Positions 22,347-34,016 of a stretch of DNA of 64,000 nt are shown piece by piece. A program made the position numbers and the translations under genes. Positions within the stretch are counted from its first letter, which is position 1; every line of letters starts with the position of its first letter. A model generated the notes under the pieces. That model had not been told where the DNA came from, searched no databases, and saw nothing but the letters and a program-made list of their open reading frames with translations. This DNA is from Podospora bellae-mahoneyi (lineage: Eukaryota; Ascomycota; Sordariomycetes; Sordariales; Podosporaceae): assembly GCF_035222275.1 (NCBI RefSeq), contig NC_085881.1, positions 1,736,001-1,800,000 of the forward strand, written 5' to 3'.

Positions 22347-22901
22347 GCCGAGGCATGGTAACAGGCGGAGTCTCATCTTTATCACAATAAAGGAGAGCAA
22401 TTGGCCACACCTCACCGCTAGAGTCAGAAATCTTGCTATAATCTCACAGGGATGAAACGGTGGGATTGAAGGGGCTGGTGATTACGCAGAAACGTGTGGG
22501 TTGTGACGAATGCCAAACTCGGGCTCAAGACTAAATCCCGCCATGGAGGGCCATTTTCAGAGCAGACCGAAGCAATGATGGCACGGACGGCACTCCACGG
22601 GCAATCGTGATCTTCCGCCTCGGTGAAATGGCAGGGTTGACAAGCTGGTTAATCCAATCAGAAGGCAATGAATCTTACAGCCTCGCGCATTGTTGCACGG
22701 GCGAGGTCTTGACCGCATTACCTGGGCAAAATAATTGCTGCAGGCCACTCCTGATATGGATGGGACTTTGCAAATCGTCAACGCTGTTGCCATGGGGCGT
22801 GGGGGTCAAAGGTGACAGTCGACTTTAGACCGCGAAGGGTCCTCCTGGTGGCGCATAGTGCACTTCTTGATGCGTTTTTCTTTGTTCAACAAACTATCAC
22901 T
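22347..22901. other. Intergenic spacer
   Basis: Two rightward genes flank this spacer. It should hold the 3' UTR of the first and the promoter of the second. Nothing specific was recognised. Confidence 0.45.
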
Positions 22902-23816
22902 ATGGACTCTCGACTCGGTAACATGCTCAAAATGCCTCCAATATGGAATTGGGAACAGCTTACAGACACAATATGGGTTGCTTGGTCATGGTTTTGGAGT
23001 GGTGCTGCCGCACTTTGTTCGGACGTTCTCTATTCCACAGGGCCTCGGAATCACACCCCCTGGCTATGCCCGCTCGATATTTGGGTCAAGATCACGATGA
23101 GTGTCATTGGACTAGCTCTGACCTCTACGGGTATCTGGGCAGCCGTCTCCTCGGTGATAGAGGCCAAAACAGCAAACGAGTTGGCGCAGTGGACTTCGAC
23201 CAAAGACTTTGTCGAGTTTTGCGAGTCTGTAAGTGAAGCCTTTTGTTTTGTAACAGCAGACCCGGATGGAAAAGTGACTGATAATCCGAAAGCATAACTT
23301 CAATGCTTCGAACTGTATGAGTGCTCGAAACAAAACACTACTCCTCCACCCGGCTTCTCGCTGCTTAGATGGCGGTCTTTGTCAGTTAGTCTATGGGGCT
23401 CCAACTGGACGCCAGAAGAAAGTCAACACTACAGCCTTGACATCACCTCGATTCTTTGCTTCGTCATCGGTGCGATTTTTCTGGTCATCGTCATTGGAAC
23501 CGCTCTCAGAAGAATCAGCTTTGGGCCAAGCCACCACTCTTCTAATCTTCCTCTTGCTCGCTCATCCAATGAGCTCACTGAAAACAACGATCGGATTGTG
23601 CAAGAAGTCGGACCCCGTCACCGGAAATCGACTGGCAGACGTAGACGTGAAGCACGACAAGACCGAATCTCCCGATACCGAACAATCGAAAGCAATCACA
23701 CGGTAGATGACGACACAAGCAGTGATGAACTATACACGCATGGAGAGGACACGACGCGGTCTAGGTTACGGTTGCGAAGGAGGGCGAAGAGGGTGGTAAC
23801 TGATGAGAATGTTTAG
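22902..23816 (+). CDS. Two-span membrane protein of unknown function
   Basis: Two exons, 22902-23228 and 23322-23816, encode 273 residues. The donor is GTAAGT and the acceptor TATGAG, a 93-nt intron. Two hydrophobic spans are clear: about 71-92 (ITMSVIGLALTSTGIWAAV) and again after SLDITS (ILCFVIGAIFLVIVIG). Between them lies a loop with cysteines and a Pro-rich TTPPPGF stretch. The tail is Ser-rich, then very basic (RRRREARQDR and RLRLRRRAKR). It resembles small fungal membrane proteins with this layout, but no function is known to me. An alternative acceptor, CGAAAG at 23285-23290, opens a different downstream frame, so the acceptor is the weak point of the model. Confidence 0.62.
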
Positions 23817-24781
23817 TTGATTCAGAATAGCAGACAATGGAAATGTTCAAACTCCAGATGGGTTATTTCCACAAAGCAGTTTGAATGGTGGATATGTAGT
23901 TGTTACGGGTTGCCATGGAAATGGTTGCGTTGAAGAAAATAATCAGAGGAAAAGCTCAACACCAGAACTGCATCATCATGGTCGTGGTGGCAGCTTCAAA
24001 GACGGAGCAAGCACAATGTTCGAGGCAGCGGGTGTGCAGCAGCAGCAATGCTGGCAGTCACCAGCCCAGTGGTAGAAGCGTCAAGTCAGAGGATGCAAGA
24101 ATAATGCTCCGGGGATGAGGACCACCGTAGATATATCATTTCCCGCATCCAACCTTGCAAGCAACGTCAGCCACCGGGTCAGAATGGGGGGGTGGTCAGA
24201 TTGGATAAAGCGATGGAGCGGGTCGAAGTCGTGTTTGCGGTTGCCTAGAAAACCCGGGTTTCAATTCCACCTGTAAGCTTTGTTATTAGGTGGTTTTCGA
24301 TCGTTGGTATCGTGGGGAGTTTGACGTCTTGCACTCGGGGTTGTGCGATGCCTCTTACAACCTGCATATTCGAAGTGTCGGCGAGCTTTTTTGTCATTTT
24401 CGAAGCTGTTAATATTTTTTATTATTATTTAAGTGCGGTGTTGAGGGAGATGTCCCATCAACAAGCTCCCGGAAGAGTGAAGCTGTCAACAAAAAAGCAG
24501 AGTGGTTGTGATCTGGGAGCGAGTCGAACCAGCAGCTCAGGGACAGGGTTAGGGTTCTTTGCGCTGACTTGCACGACCGATTGATTGGCGCCAGATCTTT
24601 TAATTGGGTGGATCCCCTTAACGCGTCGAGACGCGTCTCCCGCCATAATTGTCCACCACTCAACTCAGCACCCTTGCGCCAGCCGACCTGTCCAGTCAAC
24701 AACTCCACGAAACACACCTGCAACATACGCTCGTGAGTCTTGAGCAATCAGTCTTGAAGTTGCGCTGTACAATCAACCACA
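23817..24781. other. Intergenic spacer and PRI2 promoter
   Basis: It holds the 3' UTR of the two-span protein gene and the PRI2 promoter. An ACGCGT element (MCB-like) occurs near 24620 as AACGCGTC and again as GACGCGTC near 24629, fitting S-phase control of a replication gene. No other gene was recognised. Confidence 0.5.
24618..24638. promoter_or_regulatory. Paired MCB-like ACGCGT elements upstream of PRI2
   Basis: Two ACGCGT hexamers lie about 10 nt apart and about 150 nt before the PRI2 start. In yeasts the MCB element ACGCGT is bound by MBF and drives G1/S expression of DNA synthesis genes, so the placement before a primase gene is sensible. Binding here is inferred. Confidence 0.5.
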
Positions 24782-26544
24782 ATGAACCGTATCGACGCCA
24801 AGAGGCGCAATGTCGTCGACCATCGCAAGAAGCAGTTCGTCGAGGCAACTTACCAGCCGCAACAATACCCCCACCGCCTCAACTTCTACACCACCCCTCC
24901 AACAGCAGATATTACTCTCGAGCAGTTTGAACAATGGGCTATCGACAGACTAAGGATTCTTGCCGAGCTCGAGGCTTGCTCGTTCAGGAACAAGACACCG
25001 GCGGAAACAGCGGCGCACATGGAACCACTACTCAAGAAATACCTCCCTCTTGATAACAATAGCTCGAACCACTCCCAGCTGTTCGCCCAGAGGCAAAAAG
25101 ATCACTACAGCCATTTTATTCTTCGTCTTGCGTTCTCTTCAACGGAGGACTTGCGCCGTCGGTTTACTCGTGTCGAATCAATGCTTTTCAGATTGCGCTT
25201 CCAGGGCGATGACATGAAGGAGCGCAACGCTTTTGTGCGCACGCTGAATCTTGATTGGGAACCAGTCTCAGAGGAGGAGAAAACGGAACTTGCCGCCGAG
25301 CTGGCAGCTACAGTTGGGTTCTCCGGCAAGAGAGGGCAACCGACGGTGCAGGATGAGGAGTGGTCAAAGGTAGACTGGGAAAGAGTCCCTGATTTGATCG
25401 AGCACAGAAAGGTGTTTGTCAAAAGGGGGAAAGCCTATGTCCCATCGAGGGAGCAGCAGAGTATGGTCATGACGGAGTTTAACGCCCGTCTGGAGAAGTC
25501 GTTGGAGGTAAACACCCCTTTTCCCAAACCCCCCCTCATATACCTAAATTAACTCTCCCCAGCTCACAGCCCGCGCCCTCCCCCGCCTCGACGAAGATGA
25601 TCGCCTCACCCCTATCCTGAACCACCTCTCCAAAAACTTCATCGCCCCGGACTCGGTCTACACCAACTCCTCCTCGGCCATCGAAGGCGCCGAGATCTCC
25701 GCCCGCAACATCGACAACCTCTCCCAACACTTCCCCATGTGCATGGCCCACCTCCACCGCACCCTCCGCCGCGACTCTAAGCTCCGTCACTTTGGCCGCC
25801 TGCAATACACCCTCTTCCTCAAGGGCATCGGTCTAAACCTCGAGGAGTGTCTTGTCTTCTGGCGGTCCTCCTTCAACAAGATGACCGACGACGAGTTCAA
25901 CAAGGGATACCGGTACAACGTCCGTCACGTCTACGGTGATGTAGGCGGTGACTCCAACAGGAGAAGCGGGGGCTACAGTCCGTACAGTTGTCAGAAGATC
26001 CTAACGGAGCATGCTCCCGGTAACGGGGAGGCGCATGGGTGTCCGTACAGGCATTTTGACGAGCAAAATTTGATGACGCTACTGGAGGGGGTGGGGATTA
26101 GTGATAAGGGGGTGCTGCAGGGGGTGAGGGAGGATAAGCAGAAGCAGAAGTTTCATATGGCTTGTAATAGGTATGTTCTGGATCTGTTTATGTTGTGTGT
26201 TGGTTTGCATCGTTGGACCTTGGGGGGGGGAGGTCTAGAAGGTCCATATGTCTTGGCTAGATGGGGATGGGGACTGGTTCATGTTGTGAAACAAGGACCC
26301 TGCATATTTGCTTGTTGTACTCGTACGAGGGGTGATCTAGATTGCTGACATTCTTTTGACTACTAGGGTATTTGAATACGTTCACAAGAACGAGCTCAGG
26401 AGGGCAAAGGACGAGGGTATCATGACGGCTGCGCAATTGGAGACGATTGTGCATCCTAATGAGTACTTCAAGAGGAGTTACTTGTTGAAGAATCTGGGCA
26501 AGATGAAAAAGGAAGGGGACGGCGATGTGAAGATGGAGGGTTGA
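24782..26544 (+). CDS. PRI2: DNA primase large subunit
   Basis: Three exons, 24782-25507, 25563-26170 and 26367-26544, encode 503 residues, the normal length. With the catalytic subunit and DNA polymerase alpha it makes RNA-DNA primers in the nucleus. The N-terminal helical domain begins with the conserved NFYTTPP region. The C-terminal [4Fe-4S] domain shows its four cysteines at C302 (HFPMC), C385 (YSCQ), C402 (HGCPYRHF) and C443 (MACNR). Intron 1 is 55 nt; intron 2 is long at 196 nt, with a TGCTGAC branch site and an internal 8-bp hairpin. Two ACGCGT elements upstream suggest cell-cycle control. The call is firm. Confidence 0.96.
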
Positions 26545-29500
26545 TGAGTAAGGATAGGATAGGATAGGGATAGGCGTTGTAAGAAGGAAACACCTGGTAA
26601 TTTTCGACATGATGTATGACTTACCTAGAAGTCGGCGGTGAGGTTTGAGGTTATACAACAGTCAGTGCCTCTCTGTCAGACGGGATACGAACAAATCAGG
26701 CTGTGGTTGGGTCTTAGTCCCTTATTTTCTGACTGTCTCGGTCCCCTATTCTTTCTGCCTTTGTCTTGAACACAAGACCTGGAACTCATCCAATCGAGAA
26801 GGTGACACCCCACCGACCATCCAGATCTGATATCTTTTCCGCTTTCTTGTGAAGATGGAACGTTATCCCAAGGCGTCCGTCCATTCTCATCAAGTGACCA
26901 TCCCAAATGTCACCTCGTCGGGAAATTGACTAACCTACATTCACACACACAAAGATAACGCACCCACCCCGTCATTGAGAGATCTAGATCTTTCAGTGGT
27001 GTATTCGGCCGCGGATATAGTAGTCTAGGTTTGGTGCTGTCTTGTGTAATGTAGTGTAGCATATAAGGCATCAAAGCCTTTGTAAACCCTAACCTGCCAC
27101 CCTTACCCCCTGTTGTGGTTGGTGCCTGAGAATGATCAGCGAGACGTTCTAGGCCCCTCTCGCAACAAGTCTAGAAGCCTAACTCCGTCCCCAGACAGCG
27201 TGGGGCGTACTACCCGACTGTATCCGTTACCAAGATATTTGTGTCCCGTCAAAGGAAATGTCACCACCCGGTCGGCGTGTCTGGCCCGAGCCTGTAGTGT
27301 GTCTTTCCGTGAGGCGGTATGCTCGTGTCATAAAATGCAGGTGCCCGAGAGTACAAAACACCACCTACACCCCTTCGGCGGTAGGAGAAGGCATGTATCA
27401 TTGACTGTTGGGGTAGTAAAAACCTGAAGGGATGCAGGTAGTAGCAGCATGACTGAGCCTGGTACAGTACAGCTGTCCATGGGGCAGCGAAAGCCATGAA
27501 CAAGCCCCGAAGACCGAGAAGAGGGTGTGGGTGTGGGTGTGTGTTTGCCATTCTCAGACACTACCTACCTGTCACCGACCCGCACCTCACACAAAGGAAC
27601 CATTCCCGTTTCATGCAGTTAGTTATTCACAACCCCGGAAAAGGACTTCAATAAATGCATCACCAAAGAAAAAAAACACCGTCGATCCCTTCCGTTCCTG
27701 GAACGGGAAGGATGGAAAGCCTCAAAAACTGCTGCCAGTCCAGCCAGCCCGTTTTAAAACCAGAGAGAGGTGCATCCCGAGGGGCCGAAGAGGTAAGGTG
27801 CTTGGGTCTTGTCTGTTCTCCATGCAATGCAGGTCCAAAAGGTAAAATAAGCCTGTTTTTCTTTTTGGCGAGCGAAATAATATTCTGGTCTATTTGTTCT
27901 TTTGCTTCTTGATGAACTGATTGTCCGACGACATCCTAAACTGCCCGTGACTCCCCGTGATGCTTTATCTCTCTCGCCTTTTATTCATATTTTTCACAAA
28001 CATAGCGCCGAGTTGTGTCGAGTCCAGAACTTCAAATAATTTTTGGGAGAGCAAAAAGGTTCCAGAACCTCTTGGCTACGGATCATCCCAGGGTTGGGGT
28101 TGATTCTCCCTGCTGATCCAACGAGACAGGAATATTCTTGTGGTTTCGATTTTACATAAACTTCATCTTTCCTTTTCATTCACAAAACTAATCGCCCTTG
28201 GAATTAATGTTCACGATGCTTCCCCTCTCTGGTATCGAGCCTTGACTGGGAAAGGAAAAGTGGGCGGAGAAAATCCTCCGCCCTGGCCTTCTTTCTTGTC
28301 CACCTTGTCCCCTGCTGCCAACTTGCCAAAAAGCTTGTTCCTCTCACTTCACTCCTCCCCCGCACTCTCAACGGCTGTCATCAGGCAGTTGTCACGGCAG
28401 ACATCCAGACAAGGCAAAAAAATGATGGTATTCCCAGATCGGACATCAAAAGTGTGAGATCGGTCCGAACCGGCAAAACATGTCACGTTCTGTTTCTTTT
28501 GTTTCCTTTCGGTGACTGCTCGGCGAGGTGCCCGGGAGCGGGAGGGGGGGTTTTATTCAACCATGGGAGGGAGAAGAACAAGATGGCGGAATTAGATCCG
28601 TGAGTCTCTTTGTTCTTGATAAGCTCCCTTTCCGCGAAATTGGAGTGTGTATTATGTGCTATCACGTGAGGTTGTGGCTTAGGCTTGGGTTGGTTCTGGA
28701 TTGGGGTTAGTTTTGATGCCATCATCATCACTATGTCATCGATACACTAGGGAAAGAGAAAAAAGTGACGATGCCTTCAGATATGAAGAAACAGAGACCA
28801 TGGCTGCGTCATTTGGCTACAGGACTCCCTTTCACTCCGAGCAGATATACCATTTCATTAATACTTGGGCACCAGGGGTTTGTGTTGTGTTGCAGCAAAC
28901 CCCGATATCAGCCTGACGCGTTGTGGTTCTTGTCTCCGCAAAATCATGTCGAGAGCGGGGAGGGGGGCGGTTGTTCAATGTGATCTTCACAAGGAATCGC
29001 AAGCGCGAGTCACCTTATTGTTCTCGGAGAGCCTCCCGGAATCCTGCGCCTATTGGAGGTGCCGGTTGTGTGTCGTACATCTATCTACCTCACAGCAACG
29101 GCGATGCAGGTTGACAAGGTGCGTAAGGGCCGGGAAACGCAGCATGAGGTCATATGCAGCGGGTGGGTCGGTCGGAGTCGGTGATATGTCATTATCGTCG
29201 TTGGGGAACAAGAGTTCCAGCAGGAGTAGGACCCTGTGTTGTTTCGGAGTGACGGGTATGTGCAGTGGGAGGATAATAGCTCAACTGACGCAGGGTTGAG
29301 ATAATCTCCGAAGGTGAGCAGAAGAAGACCCTTTTCTGTTGGCTCCTGTTGCCGGAGCTGGTCCCGCTTGTGTTGTTGGCTGGGTACTTCCGTGAATCCC
29401 GATGGACGTCATCGTCGACGAGTTATGGACCAAGCTGTCCCTGCCAAGCGAGCCGAGAATGTTGTCTCGCTCTTTGCTGCAAATGTGGGTATCAAGTGCC

Positions 29501-31126
29501 GAAGATGTTTGTCTTTTAGCCATCTAAAGAGTCTTGACACTATCGAGGATTGTCTATCAGGCATATGTCACTGTCAGTCAGTGGGTGATTTGGCACTGTT
29601 GATGATATGATTGTTGATCATCATAGCTTCAGGCGACATGCATTGTAACTCGTGTCTGCACCTCGGAGAATTTTTGTGGTTTCCAATGATAGAACTGGCT
29701 GTGTGCATACAGGAGGGGCTGGTTGAGCTGTTGAAAGCTGCAAGCTGCAACAGCTTCAAAAGCAGGGAAGTAAGCTCTTCCTGCAGCGGCTTATTCCACT
29801 GGATGAGACTTGGGGTCTTAAACATCTGCAAGTGTGTGTCCAATGAAGCCGTTACACGGAACAACTGGCACAGCAACCTCTCTTCTCACTTGCTCGTCTC
29901 GGTAGCCCGCCCCGTGCTGCACTCGGTGTGGGACTTGCCCTGGTTTTCTGTGCTACTTTAGGCCGCGGGGGCTATCTCCATACCCGACCACGCATTGTAC
30001 AGCTAGAACCATAAACATTCACAGGAAGCAGCTCTCAGGAATGGCAGTGAGTTGAGTATCTTTATTGTGTATATTCATGATCTCGATCTCGTAAAGAAAC
30101 CCTGAATATTCTCTGTGGGTATCTCTTAGATCCTAGGATAATTATCCACCCATGCGTGCAACATTCCCTTCCCTTTTGATTGACCAAATAACCCTCCCAT
30201 GATGCCATGATTCCAGAATTCCCATATCCCGATTTCCCATCCGTTTCCACCCAAGAAGAAACCCAAACGCCGCGCTCGATGATGATGATGATGATGATGA
30301 TGATAAGCTCGGTGAATAATCCAGAAAAAATGAAGTAGTATGAAAAAGGGTAAAAAGCCCTCAGTAGATTGCATGAAAGCGGGTGTCGGTTGCATCTGCC
30401 CCCTCTTGATGACGACTTCAGCCGGCGCGAAGGCTGGAACACGTCTACGTCAGAGCTTCGCTTGGCGATAGACTGGGGTGCGTTTTGCAGCCTGACCATT
30501 GGTGGAAAAGCCGTTTTCTGAATGACACGCAAGCGACTGGCCAATCACGTCGTGACCTCCCGCTGCAGATTGCTGCACAATGATGAACACTTTGCGACAC
30601 AGGTGTCGCTTTGTGTTGATTTGGAAAATTGACAAGAGTTGCGCGCCCATGGGGCTGTCCTGAACTTGGCAGCAAAGGACCGGCTATGTCGATCTGGATC
30701 TCAGGGTCTTGCTGGTCGAGACCCTGAAAAACAAACATGGAAATGTGCGAGCAAGATCGATAATGTGCCGTGTAGCTGTTGGTTGGCGAATTATTAGACG
30801 AGCTCTTCGTGGCCTGCAACGAAGGGCATCGATTTGGCCAGGACTGTCCGTATAAGGTGGTATGTGCAGGCCATGATTGGTGAGAATTGGCGGCTGAGAG
30901 CAAGGCTGTCGCTTCGATATATGAGCGTTGCTGGTGTAAACTTGAGCCGAAGAGGAACCACCAGCCCGGCATTGCCGGTGCGCTGACAGAACTCTTGAGA
31001 TGTGATCAAAAACTCTCACATCTCAGCTTCTGCCTGCGTCTGGTGGAAGGTGTCGGCGTTGACGAGCAAAGCGAGTCCGTGAGGTTTTTTTTTTTTTTTG
31101 GCATGTCGCTTCTAGAGGTTTGTAGT
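26545..31126. other. Gene-poor spacer of 4.6 kb
   Basis: No supported gene was found. Minus-strand frames up to 175 codons (30445-30972) lack domain features or splice logic. Contents seen are a (GAT)9 microsatellite at 30278-30304, a 12-nt palindrome AGATCTAGATCT at 26980-26991 and a C/T-rich stretch near 28300-28370. Long UTRs or noncoding transcripts are possible. Confidence 0.4.
30278..30304. repeat. (GAT)9 microsatellite
   Basis: Nine perfect GAT units occur in the gene-poor spacer. They are in no supported coding frame. Confidence 0.9.
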
Positions 31127-31414
31127 TCACGTGTAGCCAACCATCTTGGCGCATCTGTTGCAATAGTAGATGTTGGTACCGATTTGGACCATTCCAGAGC
31201 TGTTGGGGTCGTCGGTGCTGGTCAACTCTTCGGCACGAGCACATCGCAAGCAGCGGATGACGGAGACCTGTACGGGGCGCTGTGTGGAATCCATGCTGTG
31301 TCGTACTGAGGATCGTGAGCTGGAGCTAGAGAGGTCTGAATCCGAAGCGGAGTAGGATGATGAAGAGGAGCCGGAGAGGGAGCTGTATGGTGCCTTTGGA
31401 CGGTAAGACGACAT
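31127..31414 (-). CDS. 95-residue zinc-ribbon-like protein
   Basis: A single exon encodes 95 residues. The first 45 are Ser-rich and disordered. The C-terminal half has two CxxC pairs, C55/C58 (RCLRC) and C85/C88 (YYCNRC), about 26 residues apart, a treble-clef or zinc-ribbon spacing. The ending CAKMVGY and the middle SSGMVQIGTN look strongly conserved, and I recall similar short proteins across filamentous fungi without a named function. The protein is probably nuclear or cytosolic, and the ribbon could bind nucleic acid or a partner. It stands alone in a gene desert with spacers of 4.6 and 5.9 kb on either side. Confidence 0.8.
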   Translation of the reverse strand: MSSYRPKAPYSSLSGSSSSSYSASDSDLSSSSSRSSVRHSMDSTQRPVQVSVIRCLRCARAEELTSTDDPNSSGMVQIGTNIYYCNRCAKMVGYT

Positions 31415-33607
31415 AGTGTCTGAGTCGTTCGTAGTAGCGGCGATTAAATGGCTGTTGTTTGTCGAGACCAGAGAGGAGCTCGACCATCGGATAAGAAACT
31501 GACTTGGGTTGGGGCCAGCGTTGAATGTTTATTTTTGGTATCCTTGGGGTGAGGAGGAGAGTTGGTGAGGGGAGTGTGTGTGCCTTTATGATGTTGGAGA
31601 GTGAGAGCGAGATGTGGGTAAAAGGGATGGACTGGGCCAGACCAAGACTTTATTCGTCTGGCTGGGTCCAACCAACAGGAGCCTGGACTTGGGGTGTGGG
31701 AGAAAAGCTCAAGCTTGCCAGGGACGGGAGCAGGGGGAGGGGGTGTGCGTTTCTGGCTACGCTACAGCGACACCAGGTAGCCCGCTGTAAGTCACACAGA
31801 ACGCCCTGCTCTTGGCTCTTGGCTTAAACTTACGCCCCGTTACATGAATGGCTTCTTGATCAGCGGGTTTGTCCTACCAAAAAGTCCTACTTTCATGGAC
31901 ACACGTATGACCCATATGCTGCAGCAGACAAACAAACTGTGAATCAATGGCCCGAGGCTGAAGCTGGGCATGCTCAAGTTTCGTCCGTCCGTCTCTTATC
32001 TCTCGGTGCAAGCAGCGGCGCCGTTTGAAGGTTTGACGGACTGCATCAACCAAACGTTACGGAAGTGTTGCTGCTGGAGTCTTATTTCCGCTCGCCACAA
32101 AGAGCCATCCGCAGGTGTCAGAGCAGGATGTCCGGTGTTGTCCAGACGAAGGATTGCGTGCTCTGCTCTCGTCTGGACTCGGGTTCGTGCATATTACCTG
32201 CCAATCCAGACTACGATCTCTCTTTCAAAGCCCGATCGCACTGCCCAGACACGCGGCTTGCCCTTGAACGCAGCGGCAGGACCCACGCTGGAAGGTCGCC
32301 TGCCACTGGCAGCGCAGTGTTAGAAAAACAACCTCTCACGTGCTGTGCCTGAGGTCGCTCCGGTTACCTAATCCCCAGCAGCCAAGTGGAAAATTACCAA
32401 ATTCACGACACATTGTGAGGGTTGGGGCTGTTGAAATCTCTGTGCCAAGAGAAAATCCAGTTAAAAGAATGAAGCCTCATGCGTGGTGCAGCCCTCACCC
32501 GGTGTTCGGCTCTGCTTAGAACAATGGCGAACCTCCGAAAACATTCCATCCTCTTTTTCTCAGCCAGGTTGATGCCGACTTGTCCGAGGTCGCCGTTTGT
32601 ACTGTGTATTGTACCGTCAATTAAACATCAGGAACCTGAAACATTCACCATTTACTCTTATCTCCACTCATCTCCAGCTCTTACGGACGTCTTCTTTGAT
32701 ACTGCTCCCGTCGTCCTGTTGGCCGAAAAGCTCCTGATCACTGATGGTGGCCATTCGCAGCAACACACGCAAGCAGTATCTGCTACACCTAATACATCAG
32801 AATGAGAATGCATCTGTGGATGACTCCCTTCCTCAAACAACAGTTCAAACAGAGGCAATTTAGGACCCCGATACAAGAAAGCATTGTCTCTTCACAAATG
32901 TTTGTGCGTTTTCTGCCACCAAAAAGGCTTGCGTCTTGAGCGGGGTCGCTGCCCCTGGCCAACCTTAATCCCCGCCAGATGCGGACCGTTTCAAGATTCA
33001 GACCCACTCGAAAGAAGCTGGTTGGGCTGAAAGCCAGCTTGCCCACCACGAATTCGCAAATTCAAGGCAGAGCATCATTATTACAGCATTCCACCATTTC
33101 CCTATCGACTTCTTTGGAAATGCCATATTTCGCCGATGCCTGCTCACTCGCAGCTCTTGTTTTGGCTACACAATTTGCCCTTAAAACTGCTCCATCAAAA
33201 TCGGGCTCAACCCCTCCAGCTCGCGGTCAATTCCCGCCCTGTTTCTGCCCTGCGCCCTTCCAGGCTGTCAACGTTCTGGAATCCTGCGGCCCTTCCGTCT
33301 GGCGGAGACTGAGAGCTTGTGTTGTGCGTTCGAGACCGATCGATCTATCCAAAACAGAATCACGCACACAGTCACACAAACTTCCTTTCTCACTCTCCTG
33401 ATTCTCGAATCCACCCGAGTTTTCTCCAACTGTGAACTAACACTCTACTTCAGCTTGGCAGGGCCCTACTGGGTAGGCTTGCGACGTTGGAGGGCGTGAA
33501 GGCAGGCTGAGACCCTGCCCACAAATTAATCGACACAGTAAAAGTGAGTTAACATATATTATTTTATAGGCTATACTTCAAAAAGCAAATTAATAGGTCT
33601 TCCAAAC

Positions 33608-33670
33608 ATCCTTAAAGGCTTATGTACTATCTTTAAAAGCGTAACGACCATCTTTCAAGGCATAATGTAT
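33608..33670. repeat. Three diverged copies of a 21-nt tandem repeat
   Basis: Copies at 33608-33628, 33629-33649 and 33650-33670 share ATCTTTAAAGGC-type sequence in exact 21-nt register. They lie in AT-rich DNA, and many differences are C/T or G/A transitions, as repeat-induced point mutation would leave. Confidence 0.6.
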
Positions 33671-33984
33671 GATATGATATGGGAGGCTACTTGTGTGTGT
33701 CAACTATTTGGTGGTGATGGTGACTCTGATAATGCCCCAAGATAAGATGGGGAGCGGGGTATCAGGAAGGTAGCCTCCGCAACCATGCAAGCCATCAATG
33801 TAATCGCTTTTGTCCAATGCCCATACTTCACCATCAAAATGCCATGCCCGATGGCTGACCATGGCCTCCGATCGCCACTCCTCGCCGTGGTGACATGCTC
33901 GGCTGATATAGCTTGCAGGTGTGCGCGTGTTTGGTGTCCATCAATCAATCAATCAGGGGCGAGGACCTCGCCGTGCTGGCGTGC

Positions 33985-34016
33985 CATCGAGATCAATAAC
34001 AGGAGAGATCTCGATG
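33985..34016. repeat. Perfect 10-bp hairpin
   Basis: CATCGAGATC at 33985-33994 and GATCTCGATG at 34007-34016 are exact reverse complements separated by 12 nt. It could be a transcription terminator-like or RNA structure, or a chance dyad. Confidence 0.6.

Noticed and set aside
24520-24600. A tRNA-like GAGCGAGTCGAACC stretch
   Set aside because: The T-arm does not pair and no A box or acceptor stem could be built. No tRNA or dispersed 5S rRNA gene was found anywhere in the window.
26318-26330. TACTCGTACGAGG, repeated exactly at 42368-42380
   Set aside because: A 13-nt exact repeat is expected many times in 64 kb. The palindromic core is not enough to call an element.
27085-27096. Telomere-like AACCCTAACC (also GGTTAGGG near 24547 and 61460)
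   Set aside because: Only one to two units each. Such short matches are expected by chance and do not mark a telomere.
30445-30972. A 175-codon minus-strand frame downstream of the zinc-ribbon gene
   Set aside because: No domain, odd composition, and it overlaps other equally long frames. It is probably chance in a long spacer.
33120-33401. A 93-residue frame with a hydrophobic N-terminus, like a secreted protein
   Set aside because: The hydrophobic start is short, the rest is basic and low in structure, and there is no splice or promoter support.
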